Part shown: piece by piece, positions 1 to 8,887 of the stretch
How the letters are laid out: every line of letters begins with the position of its first letter
Numbering within the stretch: the stretch's first letter is position 1
Assembly: GCF_002259745.1 (NCBI RefSeq)
Contig: NZ_MWWW01000025.1
Span: 1 to 52,452 of the forward strand
Direction: 5' to 3'
From: Bifidobacterium myosotis
GTDB taxonomy: Bacteria > Actinomycetota > Actinomycetes > Actinomycetales > Bifidobacteriaceae
Length of the DNA stretch: 52,452 bases
Program-made: the position numbers and the translations under genes
The notes under the pieces: model-generated
The model's database searches: none
The model's input: the letters and a program-made list of their open reading frames with translations, nothing else
Told to the model about the DNA's origin: nothing

Positions 1-602
<602 letters not shown>

Positions 603-782
603 ACCCCAACCCCTAGGGTCGGGGAGCACGAACAACGTACTGCGCTTGGATTTCCGGACGGCATGGAGCATCCGGATGACCACAAGACCCAATATCGGCA
701 TTTCGCGTCCGCTATCCGGTCCCCGGACCATCACGGGAACCAATCCCCCACACCAACGCGTGTGGGACGTCTAATTGAAGAT

Positions 783-901
783 TTGCGGCGGTCATGGCCC
801 AGGAGAGACGCCCGGCATCCATTCCGAACCCGGAAGCTAAGGCCTGGCACGGCGATGGTACTGCACCCGAGAGGATGTGGGAGAGTAGCACACCGCCGCA
901 C
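783..901 (+). rRNA. rrf: 5S ribosomal RNA
   Basis: About 119 bases with the closing helix TGCGGCGGT...ACCGCCGCA, the loop A core CATTCCGAACCCGGAAG near 820-836, and the loop E side ending GATGTGGGAGAGTA near 874-887. It lies about 180 bases after 23S in a standard 23S-5S arrangement. The ends are estimated from the terminal helix. Confidence 0.93.
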
Positions 902-917
902 TACACACGTTAACAAG

Positions 918-950
918 GGAGCCCCGATACCAACACGGTATCGGGGCTCC
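918..950 (+). terminator. rRNA operon terminator
   Basis: A perfect 14-bp stem (GGAGCCCCGATACC at 918-931, its complement at 937-950) closes a 5-base loop. It is followed by TCTCGTCT. It sits 17 bases after 5S and is the expected intrinsic terminator of the rrn operon. Confidence 0.9.
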
Positions 951-1324
951 TCTCGTCTACCCATTCTCTCTCTCGACCGGAACACCAACCCCCGCCAGGG
1001 CCCCCAGCATTCCCACACACCCCGAAACAACAACACAACACACAAAACCACAACGACAACCCCCGGCACCAACACCAGGACACCCTTCGTTTACCCACAT
1101 TTGACGGGAACCCAAACGCACGACGCCACGGGCGGCCGCACGATGACGGCAATATCAAAGCCACCACGAAAACCCCGGCACCAACCGGCACCAGAACTCC
1201 ACACACTCACGCACTTGAGTCTCCACTCCGTCGTCATATCGGGACTGCCCTTTCCAGCTCCGCACCAACTCAGGGCACCTCGGATGGTTCCTTGTATGAA
1301 ACACAATGGCGTGAGAATGATCGC
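951..1324. other. Intergenic stretch, no gene seen
   Basis: About 370 bases between the rRNA terminator and the acetyltransferase. The part from 1000 to 1090 is C- and A-rich (repeated ACAACAC-like words) on the plus strand. I see no credible coding frame, tRNA or strong promoter. Short open frames here have no recognisable product and no ribosome-binding site. Confidence 0.6.
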
Positions 1325-1828
1325 ATGAATTTCAATGAAACTATTCGTCATGCTACGATGAAGGATCTGGATGCGCTGACGGCTATTGAGGAAGCGTGCT
1401 TTCCGCCTGCCGAGGCGGCCAGTGCGTATGCATTGCGGGCTCGGCTGTCCGTGTATCCCGATTTCTTCTGGATATTGGCAGATGGGGCGACCATTATCTC
1501 GTTCATCAACGGATTCGCAACGAACCGTCCGGACCTGACGGATGACATGTACGAGGACGCTTCGTTGCATGATCCTGATGGCGAATGGCAGATGATATTC
1601 GGTGTAGACACCGATCCACGATTCCAGCATCTCGGTTATGCCAGTCGGCTGATGCGTGCGGTTATCGACGATACGCGTGCTGCCGGCCGCAGGGGACTGG
1701 TCCTCACCTGCAAGGAACGGCTCATTGGCTTCTATCAGCGGTTTGGATTTATCGACGAAGGCGTCTCCGCGTCCACTCACGGCAATGTCGTATGGCATCA
1801 GATGAGACTGACCTGCGACGCCGATTAG
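1325..1828 (+). CDS. GNAT family N-acetyltransferase
   Basis: A 167-residue acetyltransferase of the GNAT fold, closest to the AANAT-like branch. It would move an acetyl group from acetyl-CoA to an amine; the substrate is unknown. The acetyl-CoA loop is RFQHLGYASRL, matching the family R/Q-x-x-G-x-G/A motif. The C-terminal strand-helix FYQRFGF is also typical. I chose the ATG at 1325 because the sequence then begins MNFNETIRHATMKDLDAL, the usual GNAT start; the frame extends to 1292 without a family match. The TAG stop at 1826-1828 lies inside the terminus of the inverted-repeat element that follows. It stands alone, with no operon partner. Confidence 0.85.
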   Translation: MNFNETIRHATMKDLDALTAIEEACFPPAEAASAYALRARLSVYPDFFWILADGATIISFINGFATNRPDLTDDMYEDASLHDPDGEWQMIFGVDTDPRFQHLGYASRLMRAVIDDTRAAGRRGLVLTCKERLIGFYQRFGFIDEGVSASTHGNVVWHQMRLTCDAD

Positions 1829-2040
1829 TATCGCGCGTCAATAAATTCGTTAACGAATTCACTACCCCCTCGGACCTGCTTCGCGGGCCAGTCCTGTAAG
1901 TATGGACGCGCTCCGTGCGTGTTCTGCTGGCTTGCCTGTCGGCTTGTACGTTGCCTACAAACAGCTCTGCTGTTTGCTTCACAGCAACATCCTAACAAGG
2001 GGAGCCAAAAATATAATCAACGAATTTCCGAGACGAACCG
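1826..2040. mobile_element. MITE-like inverted-repeat element, copy A (diverged)
   Basis: A non-coding element related to copy B next to it, in the opposite orientation. Its left end reads TAGTATCGCGCGTCAATAAA and continues through CACTACCCCCTCGGACCTGC and GGGCCAGTCC. These match the reverse complement of the right half of copy B. Its right part (about 1993-2024) carries CCTAACAAGGGGAGCCAAAA, the complement of the left half of copy B. About 85 extra bases near 1905-1990 include a small AAACAGC/GCTGTTT hairpin. The right terminus has decayed, so 2040 is approximate. No transposase is present. Confidence 0.7.
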
Positions 2041-2163
2041 CTAGTATGCCGCGTCATTAATTCGTTGAATATATTTTTGGCTCCCCTTGTTAGGGGAACT
2101 GGCCCACGAAGCGGGTCTGCGGGGTAGTGAATTAATCAACGAACTTATGACGCGGCATACTAG
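2041..2163. mobile_element. MITE-like inverted-repeat element, copy B
   Basis: A 123-bp non-coding element with near-perfect terminal inverted repeats. The left end starts CTAGTATGCCGCGTCATTAA. The complement of the right end starts CTAGTATGCCGCGTCATAAG, and the match runs on to TTCGTTGA, about 28 bp in all. Inside is a short CCCC-TTGTTA-GGGG hairpin. It abuts copy A, and a third relative lies at 48549-48660. This looks like a small non-autonomous transposable element. I could not identify a target duplication because copy A touches it. Confidence 0.78.
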
Positions 2164-2283
2164 TTTTTCGGTTCTGGATGCGCTGCGTGCGCGGTGAGTT
2201 GTCTTGGCCGTCGACTCGCACGTCACCTGCGAGTGACTCTGCCATCTGTCACGGCGAGATTCCGATGGGGAACCGAAAACTAA
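2162..2283. repeat. Imperfect inverted repeat downstream of copy B
   Basis: AGTTTTTCGGTTC (2162-2174) is mirrored by GAACCGAAAACT (2271-2282), enclosing about 100 bases. One base of bulge separates the arms. It abuts copy B. It may be a further palindromic remnant or a large hairpin; nothing inside looks coding. Confidence 0.5.
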
Positions 2284-2287
2284 CGAA

Positions 2288-2325
2288 CAGCTGGCGCAAG
2301 ATATCAAGCTGTCATGCGCCAGCTG
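2288..2325 (-). terminator. Hairpin after the aldo/keto reductase gene
   Basis: A perfect 11-bp stem, CAGCTGGCGCA at 2288-2298 with its complement at 2315-2325, encloses a 16-base loop. It starts 8 bases after the reductase stop codon. A T-rich run follows on the minus strand. It is the probable terminator of the reductase gene. Confidence 0.7.
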
Positions 2326-2332
2326 AGTGCAA

Positions 2333-3160
2333 TCAGAAATCGAAGTTGTCGGGGTCGGCGCCGTTGCGACGGCAGGTGTTCAGTGCATTGATGGCTTGCA
2401 CATCATCATCGGACAGTACGAAATCGAACACGTCGAAGTTCTGACGGATGCGCTCCGCATGCGTGGACTTCGGCAGCACCACAATGCCGCGCTGGATGTG
2501 CCAGCGAATCACCACCTGTGCGGCGGACTTGCCGTACTTGGCGCCGATTTCGGCTAGCACCGGGTTGGACAGCAGGTTGCCGCCGGTACCGCCCAACGGG
2601 CTCCATGCCTCGACATCGATGTGCTTTGTGGCCAGGAAGTCAACAAGCTCCTCGTTGTCGAACTGCGGTGAGGATTCAATCTGATCGACGGCGGGCAGCA
2701 CGTCGCTGTCCGCCAGCAGGTCGTCGATGTGATGCGCTTGGAAGTTGCTCACACCGATGGCCTTCGCCCGGCCGGATGCGTAGATATCCTGCATGGCGGC
2801 CCATGCCTCCTGCCAGCCGTCCACCGGCCAGTGGATGAGGTACAGGTCCACGTAGTCCACGCCGAGACGGTCCAGGCTTTCCTGGAAGGCGTCCTTGGCA
2901 CGGCGGGCGCGGATATCATCGTTCCACAGTTTGGTGGTCAGGAAGATGTCGCCGCGCGGTACGCCGGAGCGACGGATGCCCTCGCCCACGGAGGTCTCGT
3001 TGCCGTAGATCATTGCGGTGTCGATATGACGGTAGCCGGCCGCCAGCGCCGCCTCTATCGCATTCACCGTGGTGTCGCCGTCCGGTGTCTGGAACACGCC
3101 CAGACCCACCTGCGGGATAACCGTGCCGTTGTTGAGCGTGATGGTCGATTGAATTGCCAT
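2333..3160 (-). CDS. Aldo/keto reductase (2,5-diketo-D-gluconate reductase-like)
   Basis: A 275-residue NADPH-dependent carbonyl reductase of the AKR5 type, close in length to family members (270-280). The catalytic tetrad is visible: Asp47 and Tyr52 in HIDTAMIYGNE, Lys77 in LTTKLWN and His110 in LYLIHWP. The cofactor-binding part includes GVSNF and VLPKSTHAERIRQN. The start is the ATG at 3160, preceded by GCGAGG; a TTG four codons upstream is less likely. It is monocistronic, divergent from the FGGY kinase. The physiological substrate cannot be read from the sequence. Confidence 0.92.
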   Translation of the reverse strand: MAIQSTITLNNGTVIPQVGLGVFQTPDGDTTVNAIEAALAAGYRHIDTAMIYGNETSVGEGIRRSGVPRGDIFLTTKLWNDDIRARRAKDAFQESLDRLGVDYVDLYLIHWPVDGWQEAWAAMQDIYASGRAKAIGVSNFQAHHIDDLLADSDVLPAVDQIESSPQFDNEELVDFLATKHIDVEAWSPLGGTGGNLLSNPVLAEIGAKYGKSAAQVVIRWHIQRGIVVLPKSTHAERIRQNFDVFDFVLSDDDVQAINALNTCRRNGADPDNFDF

Positions 3161-3300
3161 GATGCCTCGCAATCCGAAAGTGGTATTCGTTCATCACCTA
3201 CTCTAGAGAACGACGCCGATGAACACAGGTCGATGTCCAGGCTCGACTGACGGCTACGATGGGGAAGCGGCATGCAGGGCTCGGATGAGGGGACAGACCG

Positions 3301-4773
3301 ATGAAGACGAAATACGCGGCCGTATTCGACGCGGGCACCACCGCGCTGAAAGGCGCCATGGTCGATGACGGCGGCAGGATCATCGCCAGCGCGAGCGAGA
3401 ATCTGGATCTGCTCATTGACGGCGATGAACGGGAACAGGACCCGGGCCAATGGTGGCAGGCGTTCCGCAACGTCTCCCGGAGCATGCTGGAACAGGCGGC
3501 GGATGCGTCCGACGATCCCGGATTCGACGCATCACGCATCGCCGGTATCATCTGCAGCGGCCAGATGCAGGATGTCATCGCTCTGGACACCGATCTGAAT
3601 CCGGTGCGCAACGCCATCCTGTATTCGGATGGCCGGGCACAGGAGCAGGCGTCACGTTTGGCGTCGGCGCTGGAAGGCGGCGAGCGTGAATTCCTTGATA
3701 TCGTGGGCAATCGGCTTGAGGGCTGTCTGCCGCTGCCCAAACTCATGTGGCTGCGTGATCGCGCTCCCGAGGTCTTCGGGCATATCCGTCATGTGCTCAT
3801 CAGCTCGAAGGACTATCTCATCGCTCGTCTGACCGGCGTCTGTGTGGGCGATGTGGCGGCATGCTCCACGGCCGGTGCCATGGATATCCGTGAAGGGCGT
3901 TGGGCTGCGGGATTATGTGCGGCGGCCGGGCTCGACAGGACATTGCTGCCGGAGCTGCATGCGCCGCAGGACCGCATCGGGGCGGTCACGCCGGAGGCCT
4001 CGGAACGTACCGGGTTCGTTGTGGGCACGCCAGTATATGCCGGCATCGGCGACGCCGGCGCCACCACGTTCGCCAGCGGGGTGAGCCGGCCCGGTCAGTA
4101 CAACATCAACATAGGTACGTCCGGTTGGATCGCGACCATATCGCACGAACCGTTCACGGACAAGCCGGGCGCCGCCAACCTCGCATTCGGCGTCGGACCG
4201 GGATTCGTGAACGCCGTGCCGTTCCTCAACGCCGGGGACGTGCACCAATGGGCGACCCATGTGTTCGCCGGAGCCGACTACGAGAAGGCGCACGAGCTCG
4301 TGGAAGGGTCCGTGCCCGGCTCCCACGGCGTGCTGTGCCTGCCGTATCTGGTGGGGGAGCGGTTCCCGGTGATGAACCCGGATATCCGCGGCGCCTACGT
4401 GGGACTCTCCCCCGACACGACCAGCGCGGACATGATGCGGGCGGCGCTGGAGGGTGTGGCCTTCTCGATCCGCGAGGGGATGGGCAGCTTCGATGTCGCG
4501 CCCGTCTCGATATCGTTGATCGGGGGCGGCGCCCGCGAAAGCGCATGGTGCCAGATCCTCGCCGATGTGCTGGACCATCCGGTCGAAGTATTCGGCAACG
4601 CGGAGGTGCTGCCCGCCGTGGCGCTCGCCTCTCTGGTGTTCGGCGACGCCGATCTGGTGCACGCCATCCGTGAGAGCACGACGTATGCGCCCGACGCCGC
4701 GGCGACGCGGACCTACGAAACCGCCTACCGGCGTTTCCTGACGCTGTACCCGGCTTTGCGGACGCTGATGTGA
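3301..4773 (+). CDS. FGGY-family carbohydrate kinase (xylulokinase-like)
   Basis: A 490-residue ATP-dependent sugar kinase of the FGGY family, two-domain actin-like fold. The N-terminal phosphate loop is DAGTTALKG (about residues 11-19). The substrate region SGQMQDVIALD and SDGRAQEQ follow. The likely catalytic Asp (about residue 251) is in GIGDAGATTF. The second ATP site is LIGGGARESAWCQILADVL (about 402-420). GAGGGG-like sequence 8 bases upstream supports the ATG at 3301. Length fits xylulokinase, but the SGQM-type substrate motif is shared with other members, so the sugar is uncertain. The acylphosphatase gene follows 12 bases later and is probably co-transcribed. Confidence 0.85.
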   Translation: MKTKYAAVFDAGTTALKGAMVDDGGRIIASASENLDLLIDGDEREQDPGQWWQAFRNVSRSMLEQAADASDDPGFDASRIAGIICSGQMQDVIALDTDLNPVRNAILYSDGRAQEQASRLASALEGGEREFLDIVGNRLEGCLPLPKLMWLRDRAPEVFGHIRHVLISSKDYLIARLTGVCVGDVAACSTAGAMDIREGRWAAGLCAAAGLDRTLLPELHAPQDRIGAVTPEASERTGFVVGTPVYAGIGDAGATTFASGVSRPGQYNINIGTSGWIATISHEPFTDKPGAANLAFGVGPGFVNAVPFLNAGDVHQWATHVFAGADYEKAHELVEGSVPGSHGVLCLPYLVGERFPVMNPDIRGAYVGLSPDTTSADMMRAALEGVAFSIREGMGSFDVAPVSISLIGGGARESAWCQILADVLDHPVEVFGNAEVLPAVALASLVFGDADLVHAIRESTTYAPDAAATRTYETAYRRFLTLYPALRTLM

Positions 4774-4785
4774 GAGGGCTTGAGG

Positions 4786-5160
4786 ATGAATATGACGAGT
4801 TCGAGGCATGCGCCGATGGACGAGGCATATGAACGTATGGCATCGGAACATGAGGCACGCAAGCATCGCGAGGAAGACAAGCACATGGTGCGTAGGCATA
4901 TCGTCGTCACCGGCTTGGTGCAGGGCGTCGGCTTCCGGTATTTCGCCGTCATGAAGGCCCGTGACCTCGGGGTCGCCGGCTGGGTATGCAACCGGTTCGA
5001 CGGTTCGGTCGAGGCCGAGGTGCAGGGCGACGAGGACGCCGTGCACGCATTCATCTGCGCACTGCGTCAGGGGCCGAGATGGGCTAGGGTGCGGGATGTG
5101 CAGGTCGAGGATATGGCATTGACCGACGAGACGCACGGCGACTTCCGCGTGCGCGGCTGA
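4786..5160 (+). CDS. acyP: Acylphosphatase
   Basis: A small enzyme that hydrolyses acyl-phosphates. The family signature GLVQGVGFRYF carries the phosphate-binding Arg, and GWVCNRFDGSVEAEVQG carries the catalytic Asn. From the ATG at 4786 the product has 124 residues, about 30 more than usual. The extra N-terminal part is charged and unlike the family. A second ATG at 4885 has a better-placed GAGGAAG and would give the canonical 91 residues. I list the longer form because GAGGG precedes 4786 too, but the shorter is about as likely. It follows the FGGY kinase gene closely. Confidence 0.85.
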   Translation: MNMTSSRHAPMDEAYERMASEHEARKHREEDKHMVRRHIVVTGLVQGVGFRYFAVMKARDLGVAGWVCNRFDGSVEAEVQGDEDAVHAFICALRQGPRWARVRDVQVEDMALTDETHGDFRVRG

Positions 5161-5247
5161 CCAGGCGCCGCACGATAATCTCACGATACGGCTGAAAGTG
5201 GGCATTGCGCGAAGGTTCGTGAGCGCACGTTGCTACGATGGATAGTT

Positions 5248-6645
5248 ATGAGCGAGAACATCATGCGAATCATTGATCTGCGCGGTAAGCACCTGACCCG
5301 CGCCGAACTGCTGGCCGCGATGCCGCGTGCCGCCATGGGAACCTCCGAGGCCACCGATCTGGTGCGTCCGATCCTCGAAGACGTCAAGGAGCGCGGTGCA
5401 GCCGCGTTGCGCGACTTCGAGGAGAAATTCGACCATGTGCGCCCCGAACACCTGCGCGTGCCCGAAGCGGCGTTCGATGAGGCGCTGGAACAGCTCGACC
5501 CCGAGGTGCGTGCCGCCATCGAGGAATCCGTGCGTCGCGCCCGCGCGGTCGCCAAGAACCAGGTGCCGAAGGACTTCCACACCGATCTGGCCCCCGGCGC
5601 TCGCGTCGCGGAGCGTTGGATTCCGATCCAGCGCGTCGGCCTGTACGTGCCCGGCGGCAAGGCCGTGTACCCAAGCTCCGTGATCATGAACGCCGTGCCC
5701 GCCCAGGCAGCCGGCGTCGAATCGCTGGCCATCGCCACTCCGCCGGCCCGTGACGACAGCAACGGTCTGCCGAACAAGACCATCCTCGCCACCTGCGCCA
5801 TTCTGGGCGTCAAGGAGGTCTACGCGGTCGGCGGCGCACAGGCCATCGCCATGTTCGCCTATGGTGCCAAGGGCAGCGAACCCCAGGACGGCGAGGTGCT
5901 GTGCGATCCGGTCGACAAGATCACCGGTCCGGGCAACATCTTCGTGGCCACCGCCAAGTCGCTCGTCTCCGGATTCGTGGGCATCGACGCGGTCGCCGGC
6001 CCCACCGAAATCGGCATCATCGCCGACAAGGACGCCAACCCGAGCCTTGTGGCCGCCGACCTGATCGGTCAGGCCGAACACGACGAACTTGCCGGTTCCG
6101 TGCTGTTCACCGATTCGTCGGAATTCGCCGAGCAGGTGCAGGAGAACCTCAACTATCGCGTGCCTCGCACCGAGCATGCCGAGCGCGTCCACACGTCACT
6201 GTCCGGCACACAGTCCGCCATTGTGCTCACCGACAACCTCGATGAGTCCATCGATGCGGCCAACGCCTACGCGGCCGAGCATCTCGAAATCCAGACCGCC
6301 GACGCGGACGCCGTTGTCAAGCGCATCAAGAACGCCGGCGCCATCTTCCGCGGTCCGTACTCCCCGGTGCCGCTGGGCGACTACATGTCCGGTTCGAACC
6401 ATGTGCTGCCCACCGGTGGCACCGCCCGTTTCGCCGCCGGTCTTGGCGTGCACACCTTCATGAAGCCGGTCGAAGTCATCGAATACGACGAGGAGGGCCT
6501 GAAGGAGCTCGCCGCGCGTATCAACGCCTTCGCCGTCTCCGAAGATCTGCCGGCCCACGGCGAGTGCGTACTGAGTCGTTTCGTCAAGGATCCGTACGAC
6601 AAGGCCACGCTGCGCGAGCAGGAGAAGGAAGCCGGCCTGCTGTAA
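5248..6645 (+). CDS. hisD: Histidinol dehydrogenase
   Basis: Catalyses the last two steps of histidine synthesis, NAD-dependent oxidation of histidinol to histidine. The 465-residue length is normal. Hallmarks are EVYAVGGAQAIAMFAYG, DKITGPGNIFVA, VAGPTEIGIIAD, the zinc/base region GQAEHDELAGS and SGSNHVLPTGG. The ATG at 5248 follows a TACGAT box by 7 bases, so the message may be nearly leaderless. An ATG at 5263 (MRIIDLRG) is an alternative. It heads the his gene row. Confidence 0.96.
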   Translation: MSENIMRIIDLRGKHLTRAELLAAMPRAAMGTSEATDLVRPILEDVKERGAAALRDFEEKFDHVRPEHLRVPEAAFDEALEQLDPEVRAAIEESVRRARAVAKNQVPKDFHTDLAPGARVAERWIPIQRVGLYVPGGKAVYPSSVIMNAVPAQAAGVESLAIATPPARDDSNGLPNKTILATCAILGVKEVYAVGGAQAIAMFAYGAKGSEPQDGEVLCDPVDKITGPGNIFVATAKSLVSGFVGIDAVAGPTEIGIIADKDANPSLVAADLIGQAEHDELAGSVLFTDSSEFAEQVQENLNYRVPRTEHAERVHTSLSGTQSAIVLTDNLDESIDAANAYAAEHLEIQTADADAVVKRIKNAGAIFRGPYSPVPLGDYMSGSNHVLPTGGTARFAAGLGVHTFMKPVEVIEYDEEGLKELAARINAFAVSEDLPAHGECVLSRFVKDPYDKATLREQEKEAGLL

Positions 6646-6719
6646 TACAGGACGGCACCGAATCGCCGTGATGCGCCTGGCAAACAGGGGAATCCGGCGA
6701 TATCCGGAATGATCGTGCA

Positions 6720-6750
6720 GGGGATGGCCATCACGATTCCGGCCATCCCC
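6720..6750 (+). terminator. Hairpin between hisD and hisC
   Basis: GGGGATGGCC (6720-6729) pairs perfectly with GGCCATCCCC (6741-6750) across an 11-base loop. No T-run follows. It lies in the 174-base gap, so it may reduce read-through or protect the hisD message rather than end it fully. Confidence 0.55.
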
Positions 6751-6819
6751 GTCATATGTCGTCGCACAGCCCATGCCGTCGAATGACGGCACCGCACTTG
6801 GGGGAGAGGAAAAGCAACA

Positions 6820-7995
6820 ATGAGTGAGAACAACAGCAATGCGATCCCGGCCGATCTGCCGCTGCGCAACGATTTGATCGGCGAGGAGCCGTACGGCGCA
6901 CCACAGCTTGACGTGCCGGTCTGCCTCAACGTCAACGAGAACCCGTACGCACCTGACCCCGAGGTGTGCGAAACCATCGCCAAACGCGTGCTGGAGATCG
7001 CCCCCACGCTCAACCGCTATCCCGACCGCGAGCATGTCAAGCTGCGTCAGGCGTTCAGCGACTATCTTGCCCGCGAATCCGGCACCCGACTCGACGTGGA
7101 TGAGCTCTGGGGCGCGAACGGCTCCAACGAAATCATGCTCCAGCTGTTCCAGGCATTCGGCGGTCCCGGTCGTACGGCTCTGGGCGCCGACCCCACCTAC
7201 TCCATGTACCCGGAGTATGCGCGGGACACGTTCACCGGGTGGAAGCTCGTCCACCGCAACGCCGACTTCACCCTCAACGTGGAGAAGACCATCGAAGCCA
7301 TCCATGAGGTGAAGCCGTCGATGGTGCTGCTCACCAGTCCGAACAACCCGACCGGCACACCGTTGCCGATGGAGGACATCGAGCGTATCCTCGCCGCTTG
7401 CGAACGCGCCGAGGTGGAGGGTGCCCCCGCAGGTGTGCATCCCATCCTCGTGGTCGATGAGGCTTATGTCGAGTTCCGCAAGCCCGGCACGCCGAGCGCC
7501 GTTTCCCTGGTCAAGGACCATCCGAATCTGGCCGTCAGCCGCACGATGAGCAAGGCCTTCGCCTTCGCCGGCGCGCGTGTGGGATATCTTGCCGCCAGCA
7601 AGGGCATCATCGACTGCGTGCGTATCGTGCGCATGCCGTACCATCTCTCCGCCGTGACTCAGGCCGCGGCGCTCGCCGCCTTTGAGCACACGGACGAACA
7701 GCTGAGCCGGGTCGAGCATCTGCGCGAAACACGCGAGGCCACAGCGGCATGGCTCAAGGAACAGACCTACAAGGGCCAGCCGTTGGCCGTGGCCGAGTCG
7801 GGGTCGAACTTCCTGCTGTTCGGCGGGCATTTCGACGACCGCGATGCCATCTTCGACGAGCTGCTGAAGCGCGGTGTGCTCATCCGCGTGGTCGGCCCTG
7901 AAGGGTGGTTGCGCGTCTGCATGGGCACGGATGAGGAGATGGAACGCTTCCGCACCGCACTCATCGAATCGATGCGCGTGGTGGAGGCCCGGTAA
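6820..7995 (+). CDS. hisC: Histidinol-phosphate aminotransferase
   Basis: A PLP-dependent class I/II aminotransferase making histidinol phosphate from imidazole acetol phosphate and glutamate. The 391-residue chain carries NVNENPYAPDP near the start (substrate region), LLTSPNNPTGTP, VVDEAYVEF with the PLP-contacting Asp and Tyr, and the Schiff-base Lys in SRTMSKAFAFAGARVGY. It starts at an ATG 9 bases after GGGGGAGAGGA. It follows hisD across a hairpin-bearing gap. Confidence 0.95.
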   Translation: MSENNSNAIPADLPLRNDLIGEEPYGAPQLDVPVCLNVNENPYAPDPEVCETIAKRVLEIAPTLNRYPDREHVKLRQAFSDYLARESGTRLDVDELWGANGSNEIMLQLFQAFGGPGRTALGADPTYSMYPEYARDTFTGWKLVHRNADFTLNVEKTIEAIHEVKPSMVLLTSPNNPTGTPLPMEDIERILAACERAEVEGAPAGVHPILVVDEAYVEFRKPGTPSAVSLVKDHPNLAVSRTMSKAFAFAGARVGYLAASKGIIDCVRIVRMPYHLSAVTQAAALAAFEHTDEQLSRVEHLRETREATAAWLKEQTYKGQPLAVAESGSNFLLFGGHFDDRDAIFDELLKRGVLIRVVGPEGWLRVCMGTDEEMERFRTALIESMRVVEAR

Positions 7996-8218
7996 CGGAC
8001 GGAAACGCATGGTGAAGCCCGCTCTCCTGTCGTGAGTCATGAGCAGCCCGCTGACGTCAGTCAGTTGCCTCTCAGACCCGCTTTGTGAGCTGGTTCCCCT
8101 TTATCAGGAGAGCCGCAAGCAGAGTCAACGAGTCACCGACGCGGGACGCCGAACCGAATTTACCGAACCGGACAATTCCGGCAGTACAACTGACACATAC
8201 AGAAGACGTATTCGATGA

Positions 8219-8262
8219 TGCGCCCTGCGAGGAAGGCCGCAATCGGCCGACTGCGGGGCGCA
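8219..8262 (+). promoter_or_regulatory. Structured leader upstream of hisB
   Basis: TGCGCCCTGC (8219-8228) pairs with GCGGGGCGCA (8253-8262). Inside, GGCCG and CGGCC form a second hairpin with a CAAT loop. It ends 22 bases before the hisB start and just before its AAGGAG. The 289-base gap hisC-hisB holds no gene. A translational or attenuation role is possible, but there is no His-codon leader peptide that I can see. Confidence 0.5.
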
Positions 8263-8284
8263 CCGCAAGACAAGGAGCATCGTC

Positions 8285-8887
8285 ATGGCGCGCACCGCGC
8301 ACATCGTCCGCGAAACCAGCGAATCGCACATCGATCTGACCCTGGACCTCGACGGCACCGGTAAAACCGACATCGACACGTCCGTGCCGTTCTACAACCA
8401 CATGATGAACGCGCTCGGCAAGCATTCGCTCATCGATTTGACCATCCACGCGCATGGCGACACCGACATCGACGTGCATCACACCGTGGAGGACACGGCC
8501 ATCGTCTTCGGCGAAGCGCTGAAGCAGGCTCTGGGCGACAAACGCGGCATCCGCCGTTTCGCCGACGCCACCGTGCCACTTGACGAGGCGCTGGCCAAGG
8601 CCGTCGTCGATATCTCCGGACGCCCCTACGTGGTGTGCACCGGAGAGCCGGAAGGCTTCGAGTACTGCATGATGGGCGGCCACTTCACCGGCTCGCTGGT
8701 GCGCCATGTGATGGAATCCATCGCGCTGCACGCCGGCATCTGCCTGCACATGCAGGTGCTCGCCGGCCGTGACCCGCACCACATCGCCGAAGCCGAATTC
8801 AAGGCACTGGCCCGTGCGCTGCGTTTCGCCATCGAACCCGATCCGCGTATTCAGGGACTGATTCCCAGCACGAAAGGCAGCCTGTGA
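8285..8887 (+). CDS. hisB: Imidazoleglycerol-phosphate dehydratase
   Basis: Catalyses dehydration of imidazole glycerol phosphate in histidine synthesis. The 200-residue length is that of the monofunctional enzyme. Metal-binding histidines lie in [25 protein letters not shown] and the [25 protein letters not shown] region. [16 protein letters not shown] is also diagnostic. AAGGAG lies 6 bases before the ATG. The stop codon overlaps the start of the next gene (TGATG). Confidence 0.96.
   Translation: MARTAHIVRETSESHIDLTLDLDGTGKTDIDTSVPFYNHMMNALGKHSLIDLTIHAHGDTDIDVHHTVEDTAIVFGEALKQALGDKRGIRRFADATVPLDEALAKAVVDISGRPYVVCTGEPEGFEYCMMGGHFTGSLVRHVMESIALHAGICLHMQVLAGRDPHHIAEAEFKALARALRFAIEPDPRIQGLIPSTKGSL

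Noticed and set aside
1829..2332. Small genes within the GNAT-reductase gap
   Set aside because: All frames here are explained by inverted-repeat elements and lack ribosome-binding sites.
8219..8262. Histidine attenuator or T-box
   Set aside because: There is no run of His codons, no T-box sequence and no T-run after the hairpin.
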